Below, piece by piece: positions 41,811-49,083 of a stretch of DNA of 64,000 nucleotides. The stretch is from a virus: positions 1 to 64,000 of IMG/VR virus record IMGVR_UViG_3300025030_000046. The stretch is one strand, 5' to 3'. How positions within the stretch are numbered: the first letter of the stretch is position 1; the number at the start of each line of letters is the position of its first letter. A model generated the notes under the pieces. That model did no database searches. It was not told the DNA's origin and saw only the letters and a program-made list of their open reading frames with translations. A program made the position numbers and the translations under genes.

Positions 41811-42047
41811 TTATTCATTTGGCATTTCATAAACTACAATATATTGATGGTCATGTGCTGGTTGAATATCTCGTAATGTTTCCTGTATATTGTCCATTAC
41901 TTGTAACGCCCTTTCCTCTGTGTCATAAATGCCTAATGTAACAATTATATTTTCTATTGAGCCAACTATTTATTTACTATTATTTTTAGCAAGTGATATT
42001 AATTTAAAATCTCCCAACCCACCTTTACTTTGACTTCTTATCCACAT
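41811..42047 (-). pseudogene. conserved small protein interrupted by an in-frame stop
   Basis: The frame MWIRSQSKGGLGDFKLISLA meets TAA at 41970-41972 and then continues unbroken (IVGSIENIIVTLG, YDTEERALQVMDNIQE) to a second stop. The combined 78 codons match a small-protein pattern common in phages and clostridia (IRSQ at the start, T-E-E-K-A-L-x-V near the middle). Unlike other broken genes here, this is a substitution-type stop. The 5' end overlaps the upstream gene by 23 bases. Confidence 0.65.
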
Positions 42048-42201
42048 AACTTATCTCCTCCTTATAATAGTCGCTTACACCTTCTTCAAAATTTTCACAT
42101 TCTCCGAACTCATTAATTACTACCAAAGTATTTTCTAAACTATCAGTGCAACTATCTTCCCAATATTTCTTGCATTTTGTATTTCTACAGTGTAAAAACA
42201 T
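42025..42201 (-). CDS. small Cys-rich protein
   Basis: A 58-residue acidic protein (MFLHCRNTKCKKYWEDSC). Four cysteines in the first 45 residues could bind metal. ATG at 42201 follows AAAGGAGG. Confidence 0.6.
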   Translation of the reverse strand: MFLHCRNTKCKKYWEDSCTDSLENTLVVINEFGECENFEEGVSDYYKEEISYVDKKSK

Positions 42202-42239
42202 AATTAAAACCCTCCTTTTCAATCAAATATGCGTTTGAA

Positions 42240-42623
42240 TCAAATTTCTCCATTCCAAGTAGCAAACTCTATATAATCGTTTTCCATTTGCTTTGTATCT
42301 TTTATATTTTGTTTTATGCTACTTTCATATATCCGTACTATTAATTTTGTCATATCTACCATATTATAGTTAATTTCTGTTTGCCAATCAGGATTTCGAA
42401 AATATTCTAATTTTATTTTTCCATTATTGTTACTAAAGTGACGCGTAATTAACTGAGTGGAAAATATTCTTCCTTTCTTATTAAGCGTTATGACACAACC
42501 TTCTAAATATCTTGCATCATCTTGACCATATGGTGATATTTCAACTTCATATTTATTTCCTGTTTCTGAGCTTACAATAGGATATTTTGAGTTAATACAT
42601 CCTCTATATGTATAATTTTTCAT
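42240..42623 (-). CDS. hypothetical protein
   Basis: A 127-residue protein with alternating strands and helices and several tyrosines (MKNYTYRGCINSKYPIVSS). Its ATG overlaps the stop of the small gene upstream. No known domain. Confidence 0.6.
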   Translation of the reverse strand: MKNYTYRGCINSKYPIVSSETGNKYEVEISPYGQDDARYLEGCVITLNKKGRIFSTQLITRHFSNNNGKIKLEYFRNPDWQTEINYNMVDMTKLIVRIYESSIKQNIKDTKQMENDYIEFATWNGEI

Positions 42624-42760
42624 ACATCAGAGCATTCATGATTGTAAGGCTTAAATATAATTTCTCTTTTCCCATCTATCCACCTTTTCCTAGCATTTTC
42701 GAGTTCCGTATTAGTTCTTTCTAGGCACTTTTTGCATTGACATCCATATTCCGTTAACAT
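42620..42760 (-). CDS. small Cys-rich protein
   Basis: A 46-residue frame (MLTEYGCQCKKCLERTNTEL) with GGAGG upstream and an ATGA overlap downstream. CxCxxC suggests a metal site. Function unknown. Confidence 0.6.
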   Translation of the reverse strand: MLTEYGCQCKKCLERTNTELENARKRWIDGKREIIFKPYNHECSDV

Positions 42761-42791
42761 ACAATCCTCCAATCTCATTAAAATGCAAGGT

Positions 42792-42984
42792 TTATTCAAT
42801 TTCTTTATCTACCCAAATTGGTATAACTCCATTTTTATATCTTTTTTCTGTTTTCATAAATTTCATATAATTCTTCATATGGTAGTTTTTCAAGAAGATT
42901 CAAAAGGTCGGCTTTATCTCCATAATATAAAAGACATTCCTCTTCGCTTATTGTTTTCATTATTTTTTCAACTATATCAAACAT
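42792..42984 (-). pseudogene. small protein, frameshifted at six A
   Basis: MFDIVEKIMKTISEEECL reads to YEIYENRK; one A fewer in the run at 42842-42847 gives a continuation RYKNGVIPIWVDKEIE and a 63-residue product. As written it stops early. Possible homopolymer error. Confidence 0.6.
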
Positions 42985-43015
42985 ATAATCCGCCTTTCTA
43001 AATCAAACACAATTT

Positions 43016-43378
43016 TTATTTAGATTTTTTATTTAACTCAACAATACGATCAATTTCCTCATCCGACCAATTAGAAGGACTCATAGACTCACCCTCTGGC
43101 TCCCATACAAACTCATTTAATGGTTTATGCATACTGCAAGCACAACAATATGTAGCTCCGTAGAACCAAGGATTTCTCGCATAAGTGGCAGCAATTGTTT
43201 CTGGCATTGATGTAACTGTACCGCATGTTAAATGTTTATAACTTTTACGAAATGGTTTTATATAACCCTTGGTCAATTCTTCTTCTGAAAGCACTAGATA
43301 TGCTTTGTTTTGCTCTACTGGCTTATCATCTATGCCATATTTTAAATCTGGATTATTTATATCCGTAGTCAAACTCAT
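43016..43378 (-). CDS. conserved phage protein with zinc-type cysteines
   Basis: A 120-residue protein with GYIKPFRKSYKHLTCGTVTS and then YARNPWFYGATYCCACSMHK, a family seen in many tailed phages, function unknown. C and H residues could hold zinc. It follows the macrodomain gene by 20 bases at the end of the PARP operon. Confidence 0.78.
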   Translation of the reverse strand: MSLTTDINNPDLKYGIDDKPVEQNKAYLVLSEEELTKGYIKPFRKSYKHLTCGTVTSMPETIAATYARNPWFYGATYCCACSMHKPLNEFVWEPEGESMSPSNWSDEEIDRIVELNKKSK

Positions 43379-43398
43379 CTGTTTTTCTCCTTTATATG

Positions 43399-43878
43399 TT
43401 AATTATTTTCAAAATTATAAATAGTCACATCATAATTCTCAAATATTCGGTTAATCATATCGTAAACAACATTCCAGTCTCCGCCACCTAATCCACAACC
43501 AAGATTATAAGGAATAGCCACTGAGTAACCATTGAGAGAACTATTTGTATTATTAACTGCTTTATATACAATTTTTAAAGCCTTTGCTAATGCTGCATAA
43601 TCTGTCTGTTGAATATGTGTTCCATAATTACTTTGTCCACATAGGTTAGCTATAATTTTATTATCATGTGTAAATACACCAAATATAACTTCTCCTAATA
43701 ATGATTGATTCTCTGACAAATATTCTTTACAAATATGGCGATAATTTGCATAAACGTACGGATATTTCTCTTTAATCTGGTAAGCTAAACCTCCACCCAT
43801 AACACCCATACAATTAACTTGATGACAAATTATATCTTCTGTCGCTTCTAGGATATTGCCTTCAACTATTTTAATCAT
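43399..43878 (-). CDS. macrodomain protein (ADP-ribose binding)
   Basis: A 159-residue stand-alone macrodomain. It shows the start VEGNIL, the ribose loop HQVNCMGVMGGGLA (19-32) and the phosphate loop AIPYNLGCGLGGGDW (121-135). It resembles the Poa1p/ALC1-like branch (VNCMGVMGGG, then GCGLGGGDW) rather than the classic MacroD form. Such proteins remove ADP-ribose from protein or nucleic acid, or hydrolyse ADP-ribose-1''-phosphate. The phage PARP lies one gene upstream, so writer and eraser share an operon. Confidence 0.88.
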   Translation of the reverse strand: MIKIVEGNILEATEDIICHQVNCMGVMGGGLAYQIKEKYPYVYANYRHICKEYLSENQSLLGEVIFGVFTHDNKIIANLCGQSNYGTHIQQTDYAALAKALKIVYKAVNNTNSSLNGYSVAIPYNLGCGLGGGDWNVVYDMINRIFENYDVTIYNFENN

Positions 43879-43900
43879 TTTGTTGCCTCACAATTATATT

Positions 43901-44374
43901 TTACTTACTTAATTTTTCTATTTCGCTTAATAGGTGCTGTATCATTGCCCTATTATATGCAATCTTCAACCCTGTTTTTCTACTGTAATTATCTTCTTTA
44001 TTACACTTGGCAACACCTTTGCTGCCATCTTCCAAAATAACTATGGTGGCTATGTCTTTATGCATAACTTTTCCTCTTGATGCTGGTACATAAAATTTAC
44101 TCGTGTTAACTTCACCAGTTGACGTATTTCTTTCAATAAATTCTTGTGTGTGTCCTTTATACTCTATTATCTTATGTTCTTCTTGTCTTACTCGGTTATT
44201 TTCAGATATCTTCACACTATCAGTCACTATAATATTCATGTTTTCTAATTCCTTTCTGTATTTAACAGCATCATTAAAGTCTTTAAATCCTTTTCTAATG
44301 ATTTTATTTGCTATCTGCAATTTTGCCATCCATCTTTGCTTATATGTATCAAAATAAACACCAGTAACACTCAT
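43901..44374 (-). CDS. AP2-like DNA-binding protein
   Basis: A 157-residue protein. Residues 4-45 (GVYFDTYKQRWMAKLQI, then IRKGFKDFNDAVKYRKELE) match the AP2 fold. The second half (VMHKDIATIVILEDGSKGVA) is unassigned. It has no nuclease core, so it may be a regulator or a remnant of a homing enzyme. It lies between PARP and macrodomain genes. Confidence 0.7.
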   Translation of the reverse strand: MSVTGVYFDTYKQRWMAKLQIANKIIRKGFKDFNDAVKYRKELENMNIIVTDSVKISENNRVRQEEHKIIEYKGHTQEFIERNTSTGEVNTSKFYVPASRGKVMHKDIATIVILEDGSKGVAKCNKEDNYSRKTGLKIAYNRAMIQHLLSEIEKLSK

Positions 44375-44384
44375 ATTTTTATAT

Positions 44385-45590
44385 TTACCTCAATTCCACT
44401 AAATATTGTATAGTTAATTGCTCTTCTTTATATACTATAATTTCATCATTTCTCAACATTGATCCAGCATGAGCATGTAGACAATTAGCTCCTGCACAAT
44501 TTTTTTGTAGCGATTCGTAATTAAAATTATAATATTTACTATCAAATGAATATGCGTCATATGGTTTTCCATAAGCTACATTGTATAAACTCATAAAAGC
44601 TGAATTAGAACTTCCTCCAGCCCAATATGAGCCATGCAGCGAAGTATATCCTAAACTCTTTTGTGCCGATGGTGCAAAATAAATCCCATGACCAAACATC
44701 TTACCCGTAATTACTGCTGATGGTCTTAAAACTAAGCCAGTATTAATGATTGACCACCAATTTTCATTCCTAGAACCATGCCATAATAGTTTTATATTTT
44801 TGATACTTGCATCTTTAGTAAATTTATTAAACTTTTCTTGAGTTTTTAAATTAATAACTTTCCAAGCTTGATAAAATTTATCACTACATGAGCCAAGATT
44901 TTGCTTAATTAATTGCTTTTCTTGTTGTGTAATTTCCTCAAATCTTAATCCTACAGCATCTAAAATAGTTTGGTTTATAGTTGGAGAATCTTCTTCCTCA
45001 ATATTTTCTTCAACAATAGATTGTTGTACAACTTGACCCTTCATTATATCAAGCAAATCTTGCTCTCTTTGAATTGTTTCTCCAAAGTCTTTTTTATCAG
45101 TAGCTAAATAATCTTTAACTTTTCCCATTTTACGAGGTATAATTCTAAATAATTCAATGAGAACTTTGTTAAACAATTCAATATTGTCAGTAGTAATTAG
45201 ATTATTTAGTGTGACCTGTGCTTCATCTATCATTGTTTTTGTAACTTTGTTTGATGATATTGTGTAATTATCTGCGATAGCCTGTCTTGCCATAGATTGA
45301 AGCCTTGCTACTATAGCTGATATTGACGCATTTTCAATATCCTTATACTCTTTCTTCTTTTGTTTAACAATTGTTTCTGCTACTAGCCTTGTTTGATCGA
45401 GATAGCCTTTTCTTAACTTTTCATTAAGCTTCTTATTCCATTGCGACATAGAATATTGTGCGGTTTGGTATCCTGAATTTCCAACTCTCCCAAATTGAAC
45501 TTCAAACATATCTCCGTTGGGTATCATTCTATAGTATTTATTATTGTTGGCATCCGCTTCTACCATGACTAAATACAACGAACCTTCCAT
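44385..45590 (-). CDS. WGR-domain poly(ADP-ribose) polymerase
   Basis: A 401-residue PARP. A WGR-type domain spans about 5-70 (FGRVG at 33-37 instead of WGR, then WNKKLNEKLRKGY). A helical regulatory-like domain follows (about 100-200). The catalytic ART domain has the full H-Y-E triad: H271 (LLWHGSRN), Y304 (GHGIYFAPSAQKS) and E383 (NDEIIVY). It would transfer ADP-ribose from NAD+ and, with E present, may build chains. ATG at 45590 follows GAAAGGAG; the longer frame overlaps the upstream gene. No zinc fingers are present, so WGR alone would sense nucleic acid. Confidence 0.93.
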   Translation of the reverse strand: MEGSLYLVMVEADANNNKYYRMIPNGDMFEVQFGRVGNSGYQTAQYSMSQWNKKLNEKLRKGYLDQTRLVAETIVKQKKKEYKDIENASISAIVARLQSMARQAIADNYTISSNKVTKTMIDEAQVTLNNLITTDNIELFNKVLIELFRIIPRKMGKVKDYLATDKKDFGETIQREQDLLDIMKGQVVQQSIVEENIEEEDSPTINQTILDAVGLRFEEITQQEKQLIKQNLGSCSDKFYQAWKVINLKTQEKFNKFTKDASIKNIKLLWHGSRNENWWSIINTGLVLRPSAVITGKMFGHGIYFAPSAQKSLGYTSLHGSYWAGGSSNSAFMSLYNVAYGKPYDAYSFDSKYYNFNYESLQKNCAGANCLHAHAGSMLRNDEIIVYKEEQLTIQYLVELR

Positions 45591-45634
45591 ATCTTCTCCT
45601 TTCCACATAAAACATAAATTTTCTTGTAATTTTA

Positions 45635-46354
45635 TCAATTTTCCAACCATTTATTATCAAAATAATAGAACAATGCTACCAATCCTAATATAAATATTAT
45701 CCAGAATATCCAAAAAATAAAAGTACTTGAGTCTGACGTAACCAGCTTCATTGTTTTATCTATTGTCATATCTTTATAAAACATTGCTCCATCTTTACTG
45801 ATATTTCTGTCTAGCAAACAAGCAAATATAGTACCTTTTAATTCTGGCTTGCACCCATAATATTGATATCTTATGTGTGGTGATTCGTTAATTGTAGTAA
45901 TATGATCCTCGCCTTGTCTATTAAATTGAGAATAATTAAAGTTCTGTCCACAAAAAGTAACTTTTTTACCTACAAGTGATTCAGATTGAACCGTATCCCA
46001 CGTCCAGTACGTTTCTGTTCTATGATGCGTACTTTTACCGACCCTATAAGATACTTGTCTGGTGTGCATAGTGTATCGCTCTTTGTTTTTAGCAATGGAG
46101 AGGTATTTACCTGAAATTTCTGGATATGCTACTGCATCTACGGCTTTCAAATCTCCGTATATAAAGGCATTTCCAATACTTGTATCCATGCCATATTTAA
46201 ATAATTCTGCACTCTCTATTTTAGTTGCTTTATTATATTTATCATTCGCATCTATAAGATTATCTGATATCTTGCCAACAATTAGAAATCCAATTAATAA
46301 CATGATTGCAACAATAGATACGCTGGCTATAATTTCTCTTTTTGTAATCTTCAT
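45635..46354 (-). CDS. two-helix membrane protein of the LemA-PARP operon
   Basis: A 239-residue protein with hydrophobic helices at about 8-30 and 212-232 and a large domain between them. The middle has YTMHTRQVSYRVGK and TETYWTWDTVQSESLVGKKV. The layout is like TMEM43/GIDE-type proteins often linked to LemA, but I cannot confirm the family. ATG at 46354 follows the LemA stop directly (TAATATG). Confidence 0.62.
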   Translation of the reverse strand: MKITKREIIASVSIVAIMLLIGFLIVGKISDNLIDANDKYNKATKIESAELFKYGMDTSIGNAFIYGDLKAVDAVAYPEISGKYLSIAKNKERYTMHTRQVSYRVGKSTHHRTETYWTWDTVQSESLVGKKVTFCGQNFNYSQFNRQGEDHITTINESPHIRYQYYGCKPELKGTIFACLLDRNISKDGAMFYKDMTIDKTMKLVTSDSSTFIFWIFWIIFILGLVALFYYFDNKWLEN

Positions 46355-46355
46355 A

Positions 46356-46904
46356 TTACTTACTCTTGAAAAGATTTTGTGGAGCATCTTTAGGGGCATT
46401 ATAGTCAAGATATTTAAATTCAATTATTTCATATCCTAGTAATCCTAAGAATTGTTTATTGGGGAACTTCCTAACATACCTATTATAATTTTTAATTTGT
46501 GTATTATAGTTGCTGCGATGTTGAGCAATCATATTTTCAGTAATACTCAGTTCATTCATTAACTGTTTATAATTTTCATTTGCTTTTAGTTGTGGATACG
46601 CTTCTGCCGTTGCGGATATTAAGGTAGTAACATCTGAAATTAATTTGCCTCCTGCACTTCTACCATCAACTACGCTTTTTAATGTAGTGTACTCATGTTT
46701 GTCATACTCTTTTACTGTGTCAACTAGGTTGTAAATTAAATCAACTCTACGTTTTTCTTGTACTTTAATATCTGAATCTGCTGTTTTAATTTGCTCTTCA
46801 AGGCTAATAGCTTTGTTTTGAACTCCATTAACCATAAATATAGATAATAGAATTAGTGATATAACTCCTGCTATAATAATTGCCGTAAGTTTAAAATTTT
46901 TCAT
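46356..46904 (-). CDS. lemA: LemA family membrane protein
   Basis: A 182-residue LemA protein: one N-terminal helix (about 6-26), then a helical bundle with RRVDLIYNLVDTVKEYDKHE and AYPQLKANENYKQLMNEL and a C-terminal NRYVRKFPNKQFLGLLGY. LemA proteins are membrane-anchored with an exported coiled domain, of poorly known role. ATG at 46904 follows GGAGG. It opens the operon with PARP and macrodomain. Confidence 0.9.
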   Translation of the reverse strand: MKNFKLTAIIIAGVISLILLSIFMVNGVQNKAISLEEQIKTADSDIKVQEKRRVDLIYNLVDTVKEYDKHEYTTLKSVVDGRSAGGKLISDVTTLISATAEAYPQLKANENYKQLMNELSITENMIAQHRSNYNTQIKNYNRYVRKFPNKQFLGLLGYEIIEFKYLDYNAPKDAPQNLFKSK

Positions 46905-46951
46905 TATAAAATCCTCCATTATATTATTTAAATTTTAGGTAAAACAAATTT

Positions 46952-47142
46952 TTAACATAAATTTTCTATTTCAAATCTCCTTAATTCTTCTAGCAGTTCA
47001 CTGTCTTCAAAAAAGAATGGGTCTCTTTCTAATCCGTTTAACCAATTGCTAACAAATTGTCCGAATCTCCAGTCAGGCACTTTATTCCATACTCTCTCTC
47101 AATCTCATCCAAGAATGGCTTTATTCTGTTTGGATCTCTCAT
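46952..47142 (-). pseudogene. conserved small phage protein, frameshifted
   Basis: MRDPNRIKPFLDEIERE shifts frame near 47088-47092 and continues WNKVPDWRFGQFVSNWL, then DPFFFEDSELLEEL. One base is missing (TATGG for TATTGG). The joined 63 residues match a family of small phage and bacterial proteins starting MRDPxRI with a W-x-x-x-P-D-x-R-x-G-Q motif. Confidence 0.75.
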
Positions 47143-47212
47143 CTACTTTCTCCTTTACTTTTATATTTTAGATTATAAGCTGTATATAAACTCATAATAA
47201 GTTATTTTTAAA

Positions 47213-47237
47213 GGGAGGGGTAAAATAATACCCCTAA
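47213..47237 (-). promoter_or_regulatory. GC-rich hairpin
   Basis: A perfect AGGGGTA / TACCCCT stem (about 47217-47239 on the plus strand) around six bases, downstream of the 71-residue gene. No T tail on the minus strand, so it may protect an mRNA 3' end rather than terminate. Confidence 0.45.
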
Positions 47238-47248
47238 ATAATTACATT

Positions 47249-47464
47249 TTACGAATGTCCTAATTGCTCCCAATAATCAGCGTCTATTTTTTCTTTCTGT
47301 TGAATACTAAAGCCGTTGATGTCATTGAAATTGAATACTATAACCATATAGCCATTAGCATCATTAAAATCTGTTTTATTTGCTGATAATAGAACGCATA
47401 GGGCTTCTACTGCATCCACAATTTGCTGAGTGTTAACTAACAAAGAACAATTTGTTTTAAACAT
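47249..47464 (-). CDS. hypothetical protein
   Basis: A 71-residue acidic protein (MFKTNCSLLVNTQQIVDAVE). Beta-alpha pattern, no motif. AGGAGG-type site. Confidence 0.6.
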   Translation of the reverse strand: MFKTNCSLLVNTQQIVDAVEALCVLLSANKTDFNDANGYMVIVFNFNDINGFSIQQKEKIDADYWEQLGHS

Positions 47465-47478
47465 TTTTTAACCTCCTT

Positions 47479-47667
47479 TTAATTAAACGTCATTTCAATA
47501 TGGCAGTGGTTATCACTGAGTGAAGACACCAAAACAGTTGAATTTCCAAACTTTATTCGTCTACGATCTCCGTTGACAACCTCCACTTTCTTTAATTCAT
47601 CAATCGTTCCCACAATTTTCATTAATTGTCTGGCTAATTTTCTTTCCACTACGTCTTTATCCGTCAT
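47479..47667 (-). CDS. hypothetical protein
   Basis: A 62-residue protein (MTDKDVVERKLARQLMKIVG), helical start and beta-rich end. ATG at 47667 follows GGAGG. Function unknown. Confidence 0.6.
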   Translation of the reverse strand: MTDKDVVERKLARQLMKIVGTIDELKKVEVVNGDRRRIKFGNSTVLVSSLSDNHCHIEMTFN

Positions 47668-47756
47668 ACTTTTCACCTCCTTGAAGTAATAACTTCAATT
47701 ATTTTAAACGACCCACTTAACGTGTAATTTATATTAAAGGCTTGCGCCTATAATCT

Positions 47757-47903
47757 TTATTGCGACCAATTAATACCCTTTAATTTTTTCATTGTTGAAA
47801 TGTAATTTTCTATATATTTTTTATAATCATAAGGCTCTTTTGGTGGATTTATGTATACTTTAAACGGACTTTCACTCCATATTTCTTCAAATTTGCTTTT
47901 CAT
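47757..47903 (-). CDS. small hypothetical protein
   Basis: A 48-residue frame (MKSKFEEIWSESPFKVYI) with AGTGAGG in the recurrent AT-rich junction. Function unknown. Confidence 0.55.
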   Translation of the reverse strand: MKSKFEEIWSESPFKVYINPPKEPYDYKKYIENYISTMKKLKGINWSQ

Positions 47904-47930
47904 TTTAACCTCACTGTTTTATATTTTAGT

Positions 47931-48110
47931 TTATTGAATTATTTGTAAAATTTTATTTACTGCATCATCTACATTTAGTTTTCTCAGCTGTGCCTTTTTC
48001 TTCTGTATTTTTAAAGCTTTTACTTCTCCGTCAGCATATGAGGCATTAATACTATTGTTTTTCTTTAGCTTTTTAAGCCAATTTGGTTTATAAGTTAATC
48101 TTCTACTCAT
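47931..48110 (-). CDS. small basic protein
   Basis: A 59-residue very basic frame (NWLKKLKKNNSINASYADG), AGGAGAA site. It might bind nucleic acid, but no motif is present. Confidence 0.55.
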   Translation of the reverse strand: MSRRLTYKPNWLKKLKKNNSINASYADGEVKALKIQKKKAQLRKLNVDDAVNKILQIIQ

Positions 48111-48154
48111 ATATTTTCTCCTATATTGCTATTAAGCTGCTATTTATTAAATTG

Positions 48155-48264
48155 TGCGGTTGGCAGGACTCAAACCTACACGTAACTTGTAGTCAGTTGA
48201 CACATGATATTTAGTATGACACGCCTCATGCTGGCGATGCGTCTATCAATTTCGCCACAACCGC
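48155..48264 (-). ncRNA. oversized tRNA-like RNA (class II, degenerate)
   Basis: The ends fold as a tRNA: acceptor GCGGTTG/CAACCGC, D stem GCG/CGC with a Leu-type loop, T arm GTAGG-TTTGAGT-CCTGC, and discriminator A. The CCA is not encoded. The anticodon-position hairpin CGCC-AGCATGA-GGCG lacks U33. About 40 bases replace the variable arm, with GTGTCA twice and an AACT/AGTT hairpin. At 110 nt it is some 20 nt too long. It is either a decaying tRNA-Leu, one with a duplication, or a tRNA-like RNA. Confidence 0.6.
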
Positions 48265-48284
48265 ATGAAAATAATATTTTTACT

Positions 48285-48461
48285 TTAATAATACCAATCT
48301 CGAAAGAAAAAATATCTCATGTCATGTTCAGATACATCTGGAAATTTTTTCACTACATACTTACAAAATATTTTATAAATTTTACTAGCTTTTATTCTAT
48401 TTCCAGTTTGTTTTTCGTCTATAATCCAATCCCTTAAATCATTTAAATTAACTTTTTTCAT
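48285..48461 (-). CDS. small basic protein
   Basis: A 58-residue frame (MKKVNLNDLRDWIIDEKQ), rich in aromatic and lysine residues near its end (MRYFFFRDWYY). Function unknown. Confidence 0.58.
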   Translation of the reverse strand: MKKVNLNDLRDWIIDEKQTGNRIKASKIYKIFCKYVVKKFPDVSEHDMRYFFFRDWYY

Positions 48462-48490
48462 ATTTTACTCCATAAAACTATTATTTTATA

Positions 48491-48859
48491 CTAACATGTA
48501 TAAGGTTCGTCACAACCGTTATACCATTGATGAGCCAGTATATAAATATCTGTGGGCTTGAAATTTAGCTTATTTTTATATTGATTAATTATCTTTTTAA
48601 TATCAGCCAAACTCATATAAAATTCGGGATCATTGCCATCAGACCAATCATTACAAATAATAATATCCACATATAATTCATCATTATAATCAATAATTCT
48701 TATATTATCCTTTTCTAATATTTTATTAATTTCATACAAATCTTTACCATCTTCCATATGTACATTTAGCAAGTCTTTATTCATTATAGATAATAATTCT
48801 TTGATGTTTTGAAACTCTGTTTTTAATCTTATACAATTAGTAGTCATATAATCGCTCAT
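48491..48859 (-). CDS. hypothetical protein
   Basis: A 122-residue acidic protein, mixed alpha/beta (MSDYMTTNCIRLKTEFQN). No motif; begins behind AAAGGA. Confidence 0.58.
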   Translation of the reverse strand: MSDYMTTNCIRLKTEFQNIKELLSIMNKDLLNVHMEDGKDLYEINKILEKDNIRIIDYNDELYVDIIICNDWSDGNDPEFYMSLADIKKIINQYKNKLNFKPTDIYILAHQWYNGCDEPYTC

Positions 48860-48888
48860 AATATCATCCTTCCTTTAAAATCTGTCTT

Positions 48889-49062
48889 TTATCTGAAAAA
48901 TTTCCAATAACTTTTATGATAACCACATTTTTTACATGTTACAGAAACTTTATCACCTTCTCTGCTCCCACAAAAATCACTTTTTTCTACATAATATTTT
49001 TCTTCATAATTAAAATCGTGATTGCAAAAACATTCTTTAAAATAATTTATTAGCCACTTCAT
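48889..49062 (-). CDS. small zinc-finger protein
   Basis: A 57-residue frame with CFCNHDF and CKKCGYH pairs, a probable zinc finger. TTAAGGAG lies 6 bases before ATG. It directly follows the large structured RNA region. Confidence 0.65.
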   Translation of the reverse strand: MKWLINYFKECFCNHDFNYEEKYYVEKSDFCGSREGDKVSVTCKKCGYHKSYWKFFR

Positions 49063-49083
49063 AACCTTCTCCTTAAAATAAGC

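Noticed and set aside
46918-46947. Promoter TTGTTT-18-TATAAT in front of lemA
   Set aside because: The -10 box lies so close to the ribosome site that the transcript would start inside or after it; therefore a likely chance match in AT-rich DNA.
47217-47239. Rho-independent terminator
   Set aside because: The stem is good but the minus-strand tail is CCCTTTAAAA, without the needed T run.
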